A stretch of DNA of 32,139 nt from an uncultured Burkholderiales bacterium (GTDB lineage Bacteria > Pseudomonadota > Gammaproteobacteria > Burkholderiales > Burkholderiaceae_C). Location: NCBI GenBank assembly GCA_903933115.1, contig CAIZIT010000069.1:1-32139 (forward strand), in the 5' to 3' direction. How positions within the stretch are numbered: position 1 is the stretch's first letter; each line of letters starts with the position of its first letter. A program made the translations under genes and the position numbers. Below are positions 1 through 9,719 of the stretch, piece after piece. The notes beneath the pieces were generated by a model, which was given only the letters and a program-made list of their open reading frames with translations, had not been told where the DNA came from and searched no databases.

Positions 1-2502
1 GAAAAGATCGAGATCGGTGGAGGTATGGCCTCGTGAGTTCACTCTTGAGCGCCCTGGTGAGTAGGCTTCTAAGCCCAAAGACTCCTGGCGTGAGCTTTGT
101 AGCTTGTCCTTGAAGTCATCTTCAGTGGCAGATTCAATGGCGTTGTCTCGGGTGTCTGCAAATTCATCCTTGGCGACATCTTTAAACGATTCCTCTAATT
201 CCACTTCAAAGTCGTCTTTGAACTCATCCTTGAATTCGGCCTTGAGTTCGCCCTTGAAGTCGTCCTTGATGCTCGATTGGTGCTCACCCTGAAAATCATC
301 CTGGCTCGATGCTGTCGCAAGCTTGGCCGTGTTGTTTTCGGTGCCAGGCGTTTGAAGGGGCAACGTATTCTTAGGTGGGGCAGGGGGTTGCTCGCTTGCA
401 AATCGGTCTTTGAGCACATCGACCGGGAGGGCGGCTTGATTGGGCGGGGCATCACTTCCCTGGAGCTTGGCCTGGTTGCCCAAAGTTTCTTGATCGAGCT
501 TTTGATTCAAACGCGAGACAATAGGCGCCATGGGTACTGGCAAAGACCGGTCCGTGTTCTCGAGTTGATTGAGCTTGCTGTTGACACTCTCCAATTGGCC
601 ACTTAAGTTTTTAAGCCGTGCAAGGGGACTGGAGGCCGCTGTTTCTTTGACCAAATTCGACAAGACGTGGTTTTCTTCTCCCAAGGTTTTGTCTTGTATG
701 CGATCTTTTAGGGGTTTGGCTTTTTGATCAAGACTTGAAGGCTGATCGGTCAATTGCACAAAATTTACGCCTGAGCTGCCTGGTGTCAGTGTGACGGTGT
801 TGGAGCCCGAATTCTTGCTGCCAATCGCTTGAATGTTGATGTCGATTGACGGAGCTGAAACTTTTGCCCTGTTGGTGCCAAGGCTGTCTTGGGCTATTTT
901 TTGCGAGTTCGGCTCATTCGCGTCGTTGCTCAGGGCTTGAATGTTTTCTTCATTCAAAGCATGATCCAACTTTTGCTGATTTTCAAAGCTTTTGTCCTTG
1001 GATAAACGTTGAGTGTTCTTGTTGATGTCAGCATTCGCCAAATTTTGAACATTCTCAAGGGCGTTGGAACCACTCAATTTGGCTATGTTGTCGCTGGACG
1101 CATCGGCCGATAATTTTTGAACAGGGGTCGAGTTTTTATCCGAATCGATCTGCTGGGTGTTCTCACCAGGAGAGCCCTTGCTGATCGTTTGAATGTTATC
1201 GATGCTCCGATCTGCGTTCAGGGTTTGTACATTTTGATTGCTTTTTGAAGTTTCAATTTTTTGAGTGTTCTCAACCGGTTGACCTTGGTGGAGGTTCTGT
1301 ATGTTGACGTCAGGGTCGCCAATGCTTATTTTTTGAACGTTTTCTTCGCCTTTTTCAGAACTCACCTTTTGAAGGTTGGTCTCTTGCCTGTCTTGATGGA
1401 TCAGCTCTTCATGGGCGATTGATGAGGCATTTAGTGCGACATGGGCAATGTTCTCTGTGCTTGAAAAAGCTTCGGTGACATTTTTGGTGTTTTCCTGCAT
1501 TGTTCTGCGGATTTTTTCACCATCCTCATCATCCTCAATGACGCGCTCATGCATCAACTTCTCATTCGAGAACTCATCCGTTGAACTCTTGACCTTGTAT
1601 CCACCCTCATCGTTGATGATGTTTTTAAACAGCCCATTGGCCTCTTCGAGACTTGAATCCTGGGTGTCAAAGGGTTTGACGTTCTTGATATGGATGACGC
1701 TGTAAAGGGGTTTGAAAGCGTGTTCACTGATGCCAAACGCCTCGAGCAGTTCATTGAAAATTTTGACCTCACGTGGCTCAGCAACGCCATCGGCAAGCAT
1801 GGAGTCACAGACATTCAGTAAGATGTATTTTTTCTGATCCGAATTGAGTGACTTTTGAGCTGCGGCGATGAACGCCCCCATGGGCGTCTTGTCCACATAA
1901 GCCATGGCAGAAGCTTGGAGCCCCTCGTAGGGGTTGATCACCGCGGAGAGCTGACCAATTTCCTCTTCACTCACGGCGCCATCGGCCGACATCATGAACA
2001 AAATGGAGCTTGCAAGAATCAAGTGCGGCGTCAAGAGATGCTTTTGTGCAGCAGATGCGTCATAGATGCCTAGAACTTCATGTTTGTTTTTAAAATCAAT
2101 GGCGCTTGAAATCTTTTCAAATGTCTTGTCATTGAAGCCATAAGCCTTTTGAATCTTTTGAAAGAGCTTCGTCTCTGCTTTTTGAACAATGCCATCGGCC
2201 AACATGCATTCGTAAACATTGGCCAAAATACAAACTTGACTCGGCTTGTCCAAAATCTCACAAGAGTCTTTTAAGAATGCATCAAATTTATTTTTCTTGA
2301 TGTACGCCCTGGCCTTGGGGATGGCCTCTTTGTCCAGTCCCACAGATTCTTGAAGCCTTGAGATCTCCTCGGGTGCCAAGTCACCATCGGTTGACATCAT
2401 GTAAAGGAGGGAGGCTACCAAAGTAATATGTGGCGTCAGTCCCTTGGGGTGAACGGGGGGTTCAGCCTTCAGCTGTTGGAGTGCTTCTTTTGTAGCGCTC
2501 AT
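1..2502 (-). CDS. Large protein with duplicated TerB-like domains and 18 dodecapeptide repeats (partial, runs off left edge)
   Basis: An uninterrupted reading frame of 834 codons starts at ATG 2502, behind a GGTGGGGG ribosome site, and reaches the window edge without a stop. Residues 22-125 and 157-260 are two copies of one helical domain, offset by exactly 135 residues. Both have LTPH at the start, an MMS[TA]DG motif (D39/D174) and an MLADG motif (M100/M235), each DG followed by an acidic residue, as in TerB/tellurite-resistance-like domains. Residues 376-591 are 18 contiguous 12-residue repeats with consensus N-x-Q-K-[IL]-S, without indels. Degenerate copies of the motif recur near 670-720. 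Residues 735-800 are acidic and lysine-rich with recurring DDFK/DEFK units. There is no signal peptide or membrane segment in the visible part. The gene is divergent from a sensor kinase. The TerB assignment is by motif only, and the repeat region matches no family I can name. Confidence 0.85.
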   Translation of the reverse strand, partial: MSATKEALQQLKAEPPVHPKGLTPHITLVASLLYMMSTDGDLAPEEISRLQESVGLDKEAIPKARAYIKKNKFDAFLKDSCEILDKPSQVCILANVYECMLADGIVQKAETKLFQKIQKAYGFNDKTFEKISSAIDFKNKHEVLGIYDASAAQKHLLTPHLILASSILFMMSADGAVSEEEIGQLSAVINPYEGLQASAMAYVDKTPMGAFIAAAQKSLNSDQKKYILLNVCDSMLADGVAEPREVKIFNELLEAFGISEHAFKPLYSVIHIKNVKPFDTQDSSLEEANGLFKNIINDEGGYKVKSSTDEFSNEKLMHERVIEDDEDGEKIRRTMQENTKNVTEAFSSTENIAHVALNASSIAHEELIHQDRQETNLQKVSSEKGEENVQKISIGDPDVNIQNLHQGQPVENTQKIETSKSNQNVQTLNADRSIDNIQTISKGSPGENTQQIDSDKNSTPVQKLSADASSDNIAKLSGSNALENVQNLANADINKNTQRLSKDKSFENQQKLDHALNEENIQALSNDANEPNSQKIAQDSLGTNRAKVSAPSIDINIQAIGSKNSGSNTVTLTPGSSGVNFVQLTDQPSSLDQKAKPLKDRIQDKTLGEENHVLSNLVKETAASSPLARLKNLSGQLESVNSKLNQLENTDRSLPVPMAPIVSRLNQKLDQETLGNQAKLQGSDAPPNQAALPVDVLKDRFASEQPPAPPKNTLPLQTPGTENNTAKLATASSQDDFQGEHQSSIKDDFKGELKAEFKDEFKDDFEVELEESFKDVAKDEFADTRDNAIESATEDDFKDKLQSSRQESLGLEAYSPGRSRVNSRGHTSTDLDLF
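730..1377 (-). repeat. 18 x 36-bp coding repeat (12-residue unit N-x-Q-x-[IL])
   Basis: Read on the minus strand, 18 consecutive 36-nt units encode NLQKV, NVQKI, NIQNL, NTQKI, NVQTL, NIQTI, NTQQI, PVQKL, NIAKL, NVQNL, NTQRL, NQQKL, NIQAL, NSQKI, NRAKV, NIQAI, NTVTL and NFVQL, each followed by seven variable residues. The Asn and the aliphatic residue four positions later are the most constant. The DNA units differ a lot while the peptide pattern holds, so this is an old repeat kept by selection, not a recent slippage product. Confidence 0.93.
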
Positions 2503-2904
2503 GATCGATCCCCCACCTTCACCTCATCAGATGGAACGAGACTTATGACCAGAGCTTGCAGTGTCCATCTGTTTTTAGAATTGACTTTTGCGCAACTCGT
2601 CCCAACCCTTTGAATGGGTTGTGATGGTCTGAGAGCAAAGAAAGAGTAATTCAAGGGTGAATGCGTCATTAAGATCTTGTGTAGAGCTTAATGAGTGCGA
2701 TTTGGAATCCCCCATATTCCTTCGCCTTTTCTCACACATCCTCATGCTTTTCAAATGCGATTGGCTTCAAGGTTTGATCTCCAAATGGTTGAATCCTCAC
2801 AAATGCTCACAACATCTCATGAAATTCATCCGCTGAGAGTGGACTTTGACCACTTCAGTACAAATTCATGCGTGGGTTTCGATATCCCCTTGAAGAGTCA
2901 TAAA
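2503..2904. other. Divergent intergenic/promoter region
   Basis: About 400 bp lie between the TerB-repeat gene and the histidine kinase. The kinase frame stays open upstream to 2695, but those roughly 70 residues do not look like an N-terminus and the signal peptide begins at 2905. A small inverted repeat, CAACCC-N7-GGGTTG, lies at 2603-2621. Nothing else is recognised. Confidence 0.5.
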
Positions 2905-4824
2905 ATGAGATTCATGAAATGGCTTTCTGCGCTTTTTTTTATTTTTTTCGTCTGCTCAACTTGCCTGGGTGCAGAGCAACGCATTGCCTTTGAGACCAGC
3001 TATTTTGTGGACGCCCAGGGCAACCAAACCATTGAGTCGATTCAGGACAAGCCTTTTACGATCTATCACGGAGACCTTCGCTTAGGCTACATCGATCAGC
3101 CGATATGGGTCCAAATCAAGATCGCACCAGTTTTTGACAATTTGTCTTTTCAAGCCAACCCCCTGAAGCTGAGGATTGGACCTTACTTTATCGATCGCAT
3201 TGAAAAATACGAATTCTTGAATCACGCTTGGGAAAGGGTGGTCAAAGGTGCAACGCTTAAAGAAAACAATGACGCTTGCTTTGAGGATGCACATTGTTTT
3301 AAATTGTTTGCAAACCCATCTCTGTCCAATGTGGTCTACATGAAGCTTCAAACTCGAGGCGTGATATTTTTGAACACCGATGTGATGGATTCTGAGCACA
3401 TGGCTGCTTTAAATATCCAAAAAGTAAGAGGTTCATCCTTTTCCATTGCTTTGGCGACGATTTTTTTACTTTCAGCGGTCTTGTTTTTCATCTTTAGGCC
3501 CAGTTATTTGGTCTTTTCTTATGTGTGTTTGCAACTGGCCATTGTTTTTCAGTTGCTCTATGCGGCAGGTCTGGTGACTTCAAACGTGGAGTTCTTGTCC
3601 CCACTGAACATCAAGCAATTGAGCTACTATTTGACTTGTTTGAGGGCATTGCTGCTCGCTCAGTTGATCTTTGCATTTTTAAAGCCCTATCAACTCAACA
3701 AGACCTATTCCACGCTGTTGACACTGGTTTTTGTTTTTACAGCTTTTGATTTCACCTTGATTGCCCTCGGTAGGGTCAATCAAGCCTTGCAGTTCCAGCT
3801 TTGTATTCATCTCTTCAACATCTTCATTCAAATCTACGGCTTTTACACTTGTGACTTTAAAAGTAAAAGCATTAAAAACTTGTTGCTCATCTCCACCGTG
3901 TCCTATTTGTGTCTATTTTTATATGGTGTATCCAATGTCATGGGTTGGTTCGAGATCAAGGCGCCTTTTGTGTTGCAGTCCTACTCCAATTTGAACGGTA
4001 CCTTTGTCGGTTTGTTGCTCCTCTTGGTGGGCATGTATGAAAATAGACGTCAACAATTGGCCAAGGAAGCTGAAATCGAGAATTTGAAATTTCAAACATT
4101 CCAGGCCCAATTGAACGATGAGAAACACCGTGAGCGCTCGAGCTTGATGGATATCTTGACCCATGAGCTGATGAACCCGCTTTCAGCCATCAAGTTTGCT
4201 GTAGCTTCTCTTAAGCGCAACGCCGTTGAGGAGGACAGTCCCGTGCCTCGCCTACACCGCATCGAGTCCTCGGTGGAGAGAATGAAAAACTTGATCGAAC
4301 AAGTCTCGCTCTCCAACCGACTTGAATCTCATGAAATTTCCTATCCGCTTGAGAGAATTCATGCGCTTACTTTTGTGGAGGATTTGATTGAGGATTATGC
4401 TGACCCCAGTCGCTTTGATCTTCAAATCGAATCCGATATTTACTTCTTCAGCAACGCCGTCCTTTTGGGGCATATTTTGAAGAATTTAATTGAAAACGCC
4501 TACAAATACGATTCCAGGCTTGACAAAATCAACCTGAAAATTTTGAACTCTTCAAATTTAGAGCCCAGTGACCGAGACTTTGTTGCAGGCAAGGAGCTCG
4601 TGGGTCAAGATTTGATCTTCATTCAAATCTCCAATTCCTTTGAAGCCAGTCAAAAGCCTGATGGTCACAAAATCTTTAACCGCTATTACCGCCAAGAAAA
4701 TGTCATGACCAAGCCGGGCATGGGAATCGGATTGAGCATCGTCAAAACAGCACTTGAAAAATTGGGCGGTCACATTCAATTTTCAATGGCAGCCGATCGT
4801 GCGATCTTTAAATTGGTTCTTTAG
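2905..4824 (+). CDS. Sensor histidine kinase with 7TMR-DISM input module
   Basis: This is a 639-residue membrane sensor kinase. The start at 2905 is chosen because a signal peptide follows at once (MRFMKWLSALFF, cleaved near CLGA); an ATG at 2914 is also possible. A periplasmic beta-rich domain of about 150 residues (7TMR-DISMED2 type) is followed by seven or so hydrophobic segments (residues 176-378) and a short coiled coil. The kinase core carries the H-box DILTHELMNPLSA with phospho-acceptor His420. Then come an N-box (HILKNLIENAYKY) and a G-box (GMGIGLSIVK). The stop codon abuts the start of the response regulator, so the two are a translationally coupled pair. The ligand is unknown; DISM sensors often sense small molecules or carbohydrates (family knowledge). 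Confidence 0.92.
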   Translation: MRFMKWLSALFFIFFVCSTCLGAEQRIAFETSYFVDAQGNQTIESIQDKPFTIYHGDLRLGYIDQPIWVQIKIAPVFDNLSFQANPLKLRIGPYFIDRIEKYEFLNHAWERVVKGATLKENNDACFEDAHCFKLFANPSLSNVVYMKLQTRGVIFLNTDVMDSEHMAALNIQKVRGSSFSIALATIFLLSAVLFFIFRPSYLVFSYVCLQLAIVFQLLYAAGLVTSNVEFLSPLNIKQLSYYLTCLRALLLAQLIFAFLKPYQLNKTYSTLLTLVFVFTAFDFTLIALGRVNQALQFQLCIHLFNIFIQIYGFYTCDFKSKSIKNLLLISTVSYLCLFLYGVSNVMGWFEIKAPFVLQSYSNLNGTFVGLLLLLVGMYENRRQQLAKEAEIENLKFQTFQAQLNDEKHRERSSLMDILTHELMNPLSAIKFAVASLKRNAVEEDSPVPRLHRIESSVERMKNLIEQVSLSNRLESHEISYPLERIHALTFVEDLIEDYADPSRFDLQIESDIYFFSNAVLLGHILKNLIENAYKYDSRLDKINLKILNSSNLEPSDRDFVAGKELVGQDLIFIQISNSFEASQKPDGHKIFNRYYRQENVMTKPGMGIGLSIVKTALEKLGGHIQFSMAADRAIFKLVL

Positions 4825-5553
4825 ATGAATTTAAAATTAAACAGTACTCCTCAATTTGTTGTCGCTTTGGTCGAGGACGATCGGTTTTTGCGTCAAGAAG
4901 TGGATGCCCATTTGAGAGCCAATGGGTTCATGGTTTATTCGGCTTCAAGTGCTGCTGAATTGAACGACTCCATCATCCACGAGGCCATTGACATCTTCAT
5001 CCTTGACATGAACCTGCCGGGCGAGAGTGGCTTGAGCTTGTCAAAGAGAATCCGCGAGAGTTTCCCAAATGTAGGCATTGTGATCATGACCGCGAATGCC
5101 AATTTGCATGACCGAATTGCAGGCTACAGCCACGGAGGAGCCGATGTTTATTTGACCAAGCCGGTCTCGCCTGTTGAACTCGTTTTGGTCTTGCAAGGTT
5201 TGGGTAAGCGGGTCAAAAAAATTGTGACGGAAAATTTCTGGACCCTCAAAATTCAAGACCGTGTTTTGATTTCCCCCAACTTAGAGCACAAATTGCGTCT
5301 CACGAACCGGGAAAAAACATTGTTGATTGCCTTGGCCAATGCCAAGGGTCATGTTCTGGATTCGGGGGCTTTGAGTGATCTTTTTACGTCTGAAGACATT
5401 GACGATGTGATGAGCAAGCATGCGCTCGAAGAAATGATCGCAAGGCTCAGAAAGAAAATCAAATCTGCTTTACCCGCTGACAGCGAACCTGCGATCAAGT
5501 CCGTTTGGGGGCGCGGTTATCAATTGTGTCTCAAACTTGAAATTTCAAATTAA
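4825..5553 (+). CDS. OmpR-type two-component response regulator
   Basis: The 242-residue protein has a receiver domain (residues 11-125) followed by a winged-helix DNA-binding domain (about 140-240). The acidic pocket (E16, D17, D18), phospho-acceptor D60 in FILDMNLPG, T88 and K111 in LTKPVS are all present. The effector domain ends with the usual pattern ARLRKKI...IKSVWGRGYQL, which marks the recognition helix and wing of the OmpR/PhoB class. Its ATG immediately follows the kinase TAG, so it is almost certainly the cognate partner. Targets are unknown; the divergent TerB-repeat gene and the downstream small gene are the closest candidates (inference). Confidence 0.95.
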   Translation: MNLKLNSTPQFVVALVEDDRFLRQEVDAHLRANGFMVYSASSAAELNDSIIHEAIDIFILDMNLPGESGLSLSKRIRESFPNVGIVIMTANANLHDRIAGYSHGGADVYLTKPVSPVELVLVLQGLGKRVKKIVTENFWTLKIQDRVLISPNLEHKLRLTNREKTLLIALANAKGHVLDSGALSDLFTSEDIDDVMSKHALEEMIARLRKKIKSALPADSEPAIKSVWGRGYQLCLKLEISN

Positions 5554-5591
5554 GACCGTTATCATCTGAACCATTCGCACAAGGTGGTTTG

Positions 5592-6134
5592 ATGGACAAT
5601 TTTCCGAATTCGTTTGTAGCGCTGGTTTTGAGAATGATGGGCATGGAGGACTCTAGAGAAGCATTGGCCATCTATTTTGATGCTCAATTCAGTGAAGTGC
5701 GTGCGGACTCATCTTTGGAGCTCAGCGAGAGCCCCCGAGTGCAGGCCAAGAGCATTGCTTTGGTAGAAGATGCGCATTTGGTGCCGCCCTTACTGGGTAC
5801 TTTTTCTCTCAAGGCCTCTCAAAATATTTTGAACTTTGCGCCCAGTGGAGAACTCAACGTTTTGGTGGTGCGTGAGCAAAATGCTCCCCATTCGCAAAAT
5901 TGGTGTTTCACGCTCTCATCCAATTTCAACCTCTTTAACAGCAAGCATCCCTCCTTGAACATCAAAATTCAAGCGCGTTTTGATCGTCTTTTGGACCGGC
6001 TGGTTGATTTGTCGATTGATAAAGATGAGTTCGATTTAGAGGCTTACAAAGCCCTATTGGAGCAGTACACCCAGTACCATTCGGCTTTGAATCCGCCTAA
6101 GGAAATGGGCGCCCAGTCGCTTTGTCAAGCCTAG
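5592..6134 (+). CDS. Hypothetical protein downstream of the two-component pair
   Basis: This 180-residue protein matches no family I recognise. The ATG at 5592 follows an AAGGTGG ribosome site at 5581-5587. There is no signal peptide or transmembrane segment. The sequence is a mix of short beta-like and helical stretches, with a Leu/Asp-rich C-terminal helical part (RFDRLLDRLVDLSIDKDEFD). It begins 38 bp after the response regulator stop and is followed by a hairpin terminator. It is therefore probably the third gene of the kinase-regulator operon and may be an accessory or output protein of that system (inference). Confidence 0.8.
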   Translation: MDNFPNSFVALVLRMMGMEDSREALAIYFDAQFSEVRADSSLELSESPRVQAKSIALVEDAHLVPPLLGTFSLKASQNILNFAPSGELNVLVVREQNAPHSQNWCFTLSSNFNLFNSKHPSLNIKIQARFDRLLDRLVDLSIDKDEFDLEAYKALLEQYTQYHSALNPPKEMGAQSLCQA

Positions 6135-6142
6135 GGCGCCCC

Positions 6143-6164
6143 AAACAGTCAGCGACTGTTTTTT
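6143..6164 (+). terminator. Intrinsic terminator of the kinase-regulator operon
   Basis: A perfect 8-bp stem, AAACAGTC / GACTGTTT, with a 3-nt loop (AGC) runs straight into a run of six T at 6159-6164. It lies 9 bp after the stop of the preceding gene. Confidence 0.85.
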
Positions 6165-6173
6165 CTGTTCCTT

Positions 6174-6419
6174 TTATTTTTTGATCTCAGCGGTGTGAGA
6201 AGTTGCTGGTGTCAAACTGTGTTTGGCGCTTGGAGCCGATTTGCCCTTGTCGCTCATCTCCGTGTTTTTGGCTTTCACGGGTGATGCAACTGCCGCGCTC
6301 TCATGGGGCGTGATGGGTGAATTCGTGGGTGTGCTTGGAGATGCTGCAGTTGCGGCCATGGAGAGGCAGCTTGCTGAGCTGATGGCGACAAGAGTCAATA
6401 AAGTGGAGATTTTTTTCAT
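6174..6419 (-). CDS. Small exported Ala/Ser/Thr/Pro-rich protein
   Basis: An 81-residue protein starts at 6419 behind an AAGGGA ribosome site. It has a clear Sec signal peptide (MKKISTLLTLVAISSASCLSMA, cleaved near ATAA). The mature part of about 55 residues is rich in Ser, Thr, Pro, Ala and Lys with no predicted fold, which is typical of low-complexity small periplasmic proteins. It converges on the kinase operon. No function can be assigned. Confidence 0.65.
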   Translation of the reverse strand: MKKISTLLTLVAISSASCLSMAATAASPSTPTNSPITPHESAAVASPVKAKNTEMSDKGKSAPSAKHSLTPATSHTAEIKK

Positions 6420-6874
6420 GACAAGTCCCTTTCGGTTTTTTGGTTTTCACTCCTCGTATCGGGAGTGTCTATACAACGCCTGATTCGCCGCAGGTGTTGA
6501 CGCATAAATAAAAATATTCATGTCAACTTTTAAGGCGCTCTCGCGTTAATCGGCATGGTCAAGAAATGTAAGCCAAGCTTTAGATCATTCTATGGATGCT
6601 TGCCATTACCATCGATTACTACTTCAAGCGGTGACCGGGTCTTTAAAAACCCAGATGAATTTGAGCTCTTGCCAAGGGTGAAGGCTCGTTCCTCAAGGAC
6701 CACCCTGGGGGCTTGAGCGTTCAGGCAGGCATGGCCGTGAGCTGCAGAGCTCTTCTAAAGACCCCTAAGAGGACGTGGCCATGTCGATTGATGGCACTAG
6801 AATAGAGAAATTCCTTGTTTTCACGGCCTTGCCCAATTCCTGAATTTGCAGGAGATCTCCACATTCACATTGTT
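6420..6874. other. Intergenic region upstream of the molybdenum hydroxylase genes
   Basis: This stretch is about 455 bp and presumably holds promoters for the small exported protein (leftward) and the hydroxylase operon (rightward). Short inverted sequences are visible, such as GGGTCTTTAAAAACCC near 6637 and TCCTG-N6-CAGGA at 6838-6853 just before the start codon. None is strong enough to name. I see no RNA gene or credible small reading frame. Confidence 0.4.
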
Positions 6875-7354
6875 ATGAAAATAGACCTCACGATCAATCA
6901 AACGCCTCACTCATTCGAGGTGGAGCCCAGAACATTGCTTGTCGATTTGTTGCGCGACACCTGTCATTTGACCGGCACGCATGTGGGTTGCGACACGTCC
7001 CAATGCGGTTGCTGCACCGTTTTAAAAGATGGCGTCTCCATCAAGTCTTGTACCACTTTGGCGGCTCAAGCCGATTCTTGTGCCATCACCACCATCGAGG
7101 GCTTGGCTCAAGGTGAGCTCCATCCTGTTCAAGTGGCCTTTGCCCAGTGTCATGCTTTGCAGTGCGGTTTTTGTACGCCAGGCATGATCATGTCGAGCGT
7201 GGACTTGTTACAAAAGAACCCCAACCCCAGTGATGAGGAGATCATGGAGGCCCTTGAAGGCAATTTGTGCCGTTGTACGGGTTATGTCAACATTGTGGCG
7301 GCCGTGCGCCAAGCCGCTCAGCAGATGCAAAAGCGCGTTGGAGCTCCATCATGA
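6875..7354 (+). CDS. [2Fe-2S] small subunit of a molybdenum hydroxylase (XDH/CO dehydrogenase-like)
   Basis: The 159-residue protein carries both iron-sulfur signatures of CoxS-type subunits: the plant-ferredoxin motif [12 protein letters not shown] near residue 45, and the second cluster motif CGFCTPGM followed by LCRCTGY. It passes electrons from the molybdenum site of the large subunit to a downstream acceptor. The ATG at 6875 fits the normal family N-terminus (MKIDLTINQ). No well-spaced ribosome site is visible; the AGGAG at 6850 is about 20 bases away. The stop overlaps the start of the large subunit by 4 bp (ATGA), showing translational coupling. Confidence 0.95.
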   Translation: MKIDLTINQTPHSFEVEPRTLLVDLLRDTCHLTGTHVGCDTSQCGCCTVLKDGVSIKSCTTLAAQADSCAITTIEGLAQGELHPVQVAFAQCHALQCGFCTPGMIMSSVDLLQKNPNPSDEEIMEALEGNLCRCTGYVNIVAAVRQAAQQMQKRVGAPS

Positions 7355-9675
7355 GTCAACAGCCATACGTTACCCAGGGCTTTGCCAGACAAGAGGATTT
7401 GCACCTCATCACGGGTCGGGGTCAATTCACCTCCGATTATTACTACCCGGGGATGCTTCACTTGCAGGTGATTCGATCCGTCCATGCCCACGCCAAGATC
7501 ACTGCACTCGACTTGAGCGCGGTCCAATCGGCGCCAGGTGTACGCTTGGTGTTGACCCACGCCGATTTGCTCAAAGAGGGTGCACAAGACTTGCCCCACG
7601 CTGTGACGCTCACCTCCATCACGGGTGAGCCACAAAGGATCAACAAGATGCCCATCTTGGCCAAGGACAAGGTGCATTTTGTAGGTCAACCCATTGCCTT
7701 CGTTATTGCAGAGACTGCGCTTCAAGCCCAGGATGCGGCGGAATTGGCCGTGATGGAGTTTGAGGTTTTGGAGGCGTGTGCCGATGTGGCCTCCACTTTG
7801 AAGGAAGGGGCGCCTCTTTTACATGACAACATGTCCAGCAATGTCTCTTGTGTGTTCTCTGCTGGGGACGCACAGAGCGTTCAAGCGGCGTTTGCCAAGG
7901 CTCGGCATGTGAGCGAGGTGAAGGTCAACAGCCAGCGCTTGATCGGTTTTCCCATGGAGCCCAGAGCCGTGGTTGCGCGCTACGATGCATCATCAGGTCA
8001 AACCACCATTCACACCCCCTCTCAGGGGCTTTTGAGTATTCAAGGCTATTTGAGTCAAACCACGGGTTTGAAGCCTGAGCAAATGCACATCGTGACCCAA
8101 GATGTGGGGGGCTCTTTTGGCCTCAGAACTGCAGCCTACAGTGAGCACGTGGGGGTCGTGATCGCCAGTCGTTTGCTCGGTCATGCGGTCAAATGGGTCG
8201 GCACTCGTTCCGAGGTGTTTTTAAGCGATTGGCACGGCCGAGCACTCACCTTGAATGGGCGCATTGCACTGGACGAAGAGGGGCATATTTTGGCCATTCG
8301 CTTTGACGATGAGGTGGACGTGGGGGCGTACAACTGCTACATGTCTTCTTTCATCGGCTCCAGAAACCTATCGGTCACGATGGGTGGGGTGTACAAGGTG
8401 CCTGCTCTTTATATGCAAAGCACCATCGTCTATACCAATACCGTCCCCACGTCCGCTTACCGAGGTGCAGGGCGCCCAGATATTGCTTATGCAGTGGAGC
8501 GCTTGGTCGACTTTGCTGCGCATGAGCACGGTTTCGATCCGATCGAAATCCGGAGAAAGAATTTCATTGCCTTGGCCGACTTTCCCTACAAGACGGCCAA
8601 TGGCACCCTCTACGATACGTGTGACTTCAACCAGGTTTTGGACAAAGCCCTGGAGGTGTCTGATTACTCGGGCTTTGAGGGCCGGCGGGCACAGTCCGAG
8701 GCCCGGGGCCAATTGAGGGGTTTGGGGCTATCGACCTACCTTGAAGCCTCTGGCGCGGGGAATGTTCAAAAAGATCAAGTGGATGGCCAATTCACGCCCG
8801 AGGGTGTCTTGGTGATCTCTGGCGTCACGGGGGCCTCTGGTCAGGGTCACGAGACCTCCTTTGCGCAAATCGTTGAAAACGAGCTGGGCCTGTCTGCCTC
8901 TCAGGTCAAGTACCAAGCTGGGGTTCATGGCTTGGCCCTGATTGGCAACGGGACGGGTGGCTCCAGAACGCTTTACGGGGCAGGCAGTGCTGTCAAGAAT
9001 TTGTGCGCGAACATTCGTGCCCAATTGCAATTGGCTTTGGCCACGCAGTGGTCTTGTTCGCCCGAAGAAGTCTTCTTCAAAGAGGGGCTTTGGTGCAGAG
9101 AAGGTGCGCCCAGCAGCACTTGGGCCCCTGTCTCTACGGCCCAAGTCTTGGCCACTTTGCCCCAAGATGCGCTTCTTGCACTGAGTGGCATTGGGGAGGC
9201 CCAGTCGGGTGCCACCTATCCCAATGGATGCCATGTGGCTGAGATTGAAATTGATCCCCAAACGGGTGAGGTTCAAATCCTCAACTACGTCTGTGTCGAT
9301 GAGCTGGGCACCGTCATTTCTCCTCAATTGGTCCAAGGCCAGGTGCATGGAGGCGTGATCCAAGGGTTTGGCCAAGCTTTTTGTGAAGAGGTGGTCTACG
9401 ACGCACAGGGGCAGTTGTTGAGTGGCTCCTTGATGGATTACGCACTGCCAAGAGCTGGGGGCTTGCCCGCCATCAAAAATCAGACCTTGGAAGTGCAGAC
9501 CTCCTTGAATTTGTTGGGGGCCAAGGGCGTTGGGGAGTCAGGTTGCACAGGCTCTTTGCCAGCCTTGGCCAATGCCGTGATGAGCGCTTTGAGGCCTTTT
9601 GGCATCGACCGCATGGACATGCCTTTCACGCCCATGAAAATTTGGACGGCCTTGCACAACGCCAAGTCGCGCTGA
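7351..9675 (+). CDS. Molybdopterin-binding large subunit of a molybdenum hydroxylase (form II CoxL-like)
   Basis: This 774-residue subunit binds the molybdenum-cytosine-dinucleotide-type cofactor and hydroxylates or oxidises the substrate. It has the N-terminal hammerhead domain ([10 protein letters not shown]) and the cofactor motif [10 protein letters not shown]. It also has [11 protein letters not shown], the AYRGAGR signature of form II CoxL, which lacks the CYS-containing loop of true CO dehydrogenase. A C-terminal GAKGVGESG carries the catalytic Glu. It is therefore not expected to oxidise CO; aldehydes, N-heterocycles or other aromatics are more likely. No FAD (medium) subunit follows, so electrons may go to a cytochrome or a distant partner, as in IorAB-like enzymes. 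The substrate is unknown. Confidence 0.95.
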   Translation: MSQQPYVTQGFARQEDLHLITGRGQFTSDYYYPGMLHLQVIRSVHAHAKITALDLSAVQSAPGVRLVLTHADLLKEGAQDLPHAVTLTSITGEPQRINKMPILAKDKVHFVGQPIAFVIAETALQAQDAAELAVMEFEVLEACADVASTLKEGAPLLHDNMSSNVSCVFSAGDAQSVQAAFAKARHVSEVKVNSQRLIGFPMEPRAVVARYDASSGQTTIHTPSQGLLSIQGYLSQTTGLKPEQMHIVTQDVGGSFGLRTAAYSEHVGVVIASRLLGHAVKWVGTRSEVFLSDWHGRALTLNGRIALDEEGHILAIRFDDEVDVGAYNCYMSSFIGSRNLSVTMGGVYKVPALYMQSTIVYTNTVPTSAYRGAGRPDIAYAVERLVDFAAHEHGFDPIEIRRKNFIALADFPYKTANGTLYDTCDFNQVLDKALEVSDYSGFEGRRAQSEARGQLRGLGLSTYLEASGAGNVQKDQVDGQFTPEGVLVISGVTGASGQGHETSFAQIVENELGLSASQVKYQAGVHGLALIGNGTGGSRTLYGAGSAVKNLCANIRAQLQLALATQWSCSPEEVFFKEGLWCREGAPSSTWAPVSTAQVLATLPQDALLALSGIGEAQSGATYPNGCHVAEIEIDPQTGEVQILNYVCVDELGTVISPQLVQGQVHGGVIQGFGQAFCEEVVYDAQGQLLSGSLMDYALPRAGGLPAIKNQTLEVQTSLNLLGAKGVGESGCTGSLPALANAVMSALRPFGIDRMDMPFTPMKIWTALHNAKSR

Positions 9676-9719
9676 AGGAATTTTGAGATTTCAACCCCCC
9701 GCCATTGAGCACGCAGCAC

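Noticed and set aside
1-2502. Plus-strand open frames in this region (for example 104-292, 1448-1705)
   Set aside because: They are shadows of the continuous minus-strand frame with its regular repeat and good ribosome site.
2695-2904. N-terminal extension of the histidine kinase from GTG 2695
   Set aside because: The signal peptide begins at 2905; a preceding extension of 70 polar residues would not fit membrane insertion.
7351-9675. True aerobic CO dehydrogenase large subunit
   Set aside because: It has the AYRGAGR form II signature and lacks the AYRCSFR active-site loop of form I enzymes.
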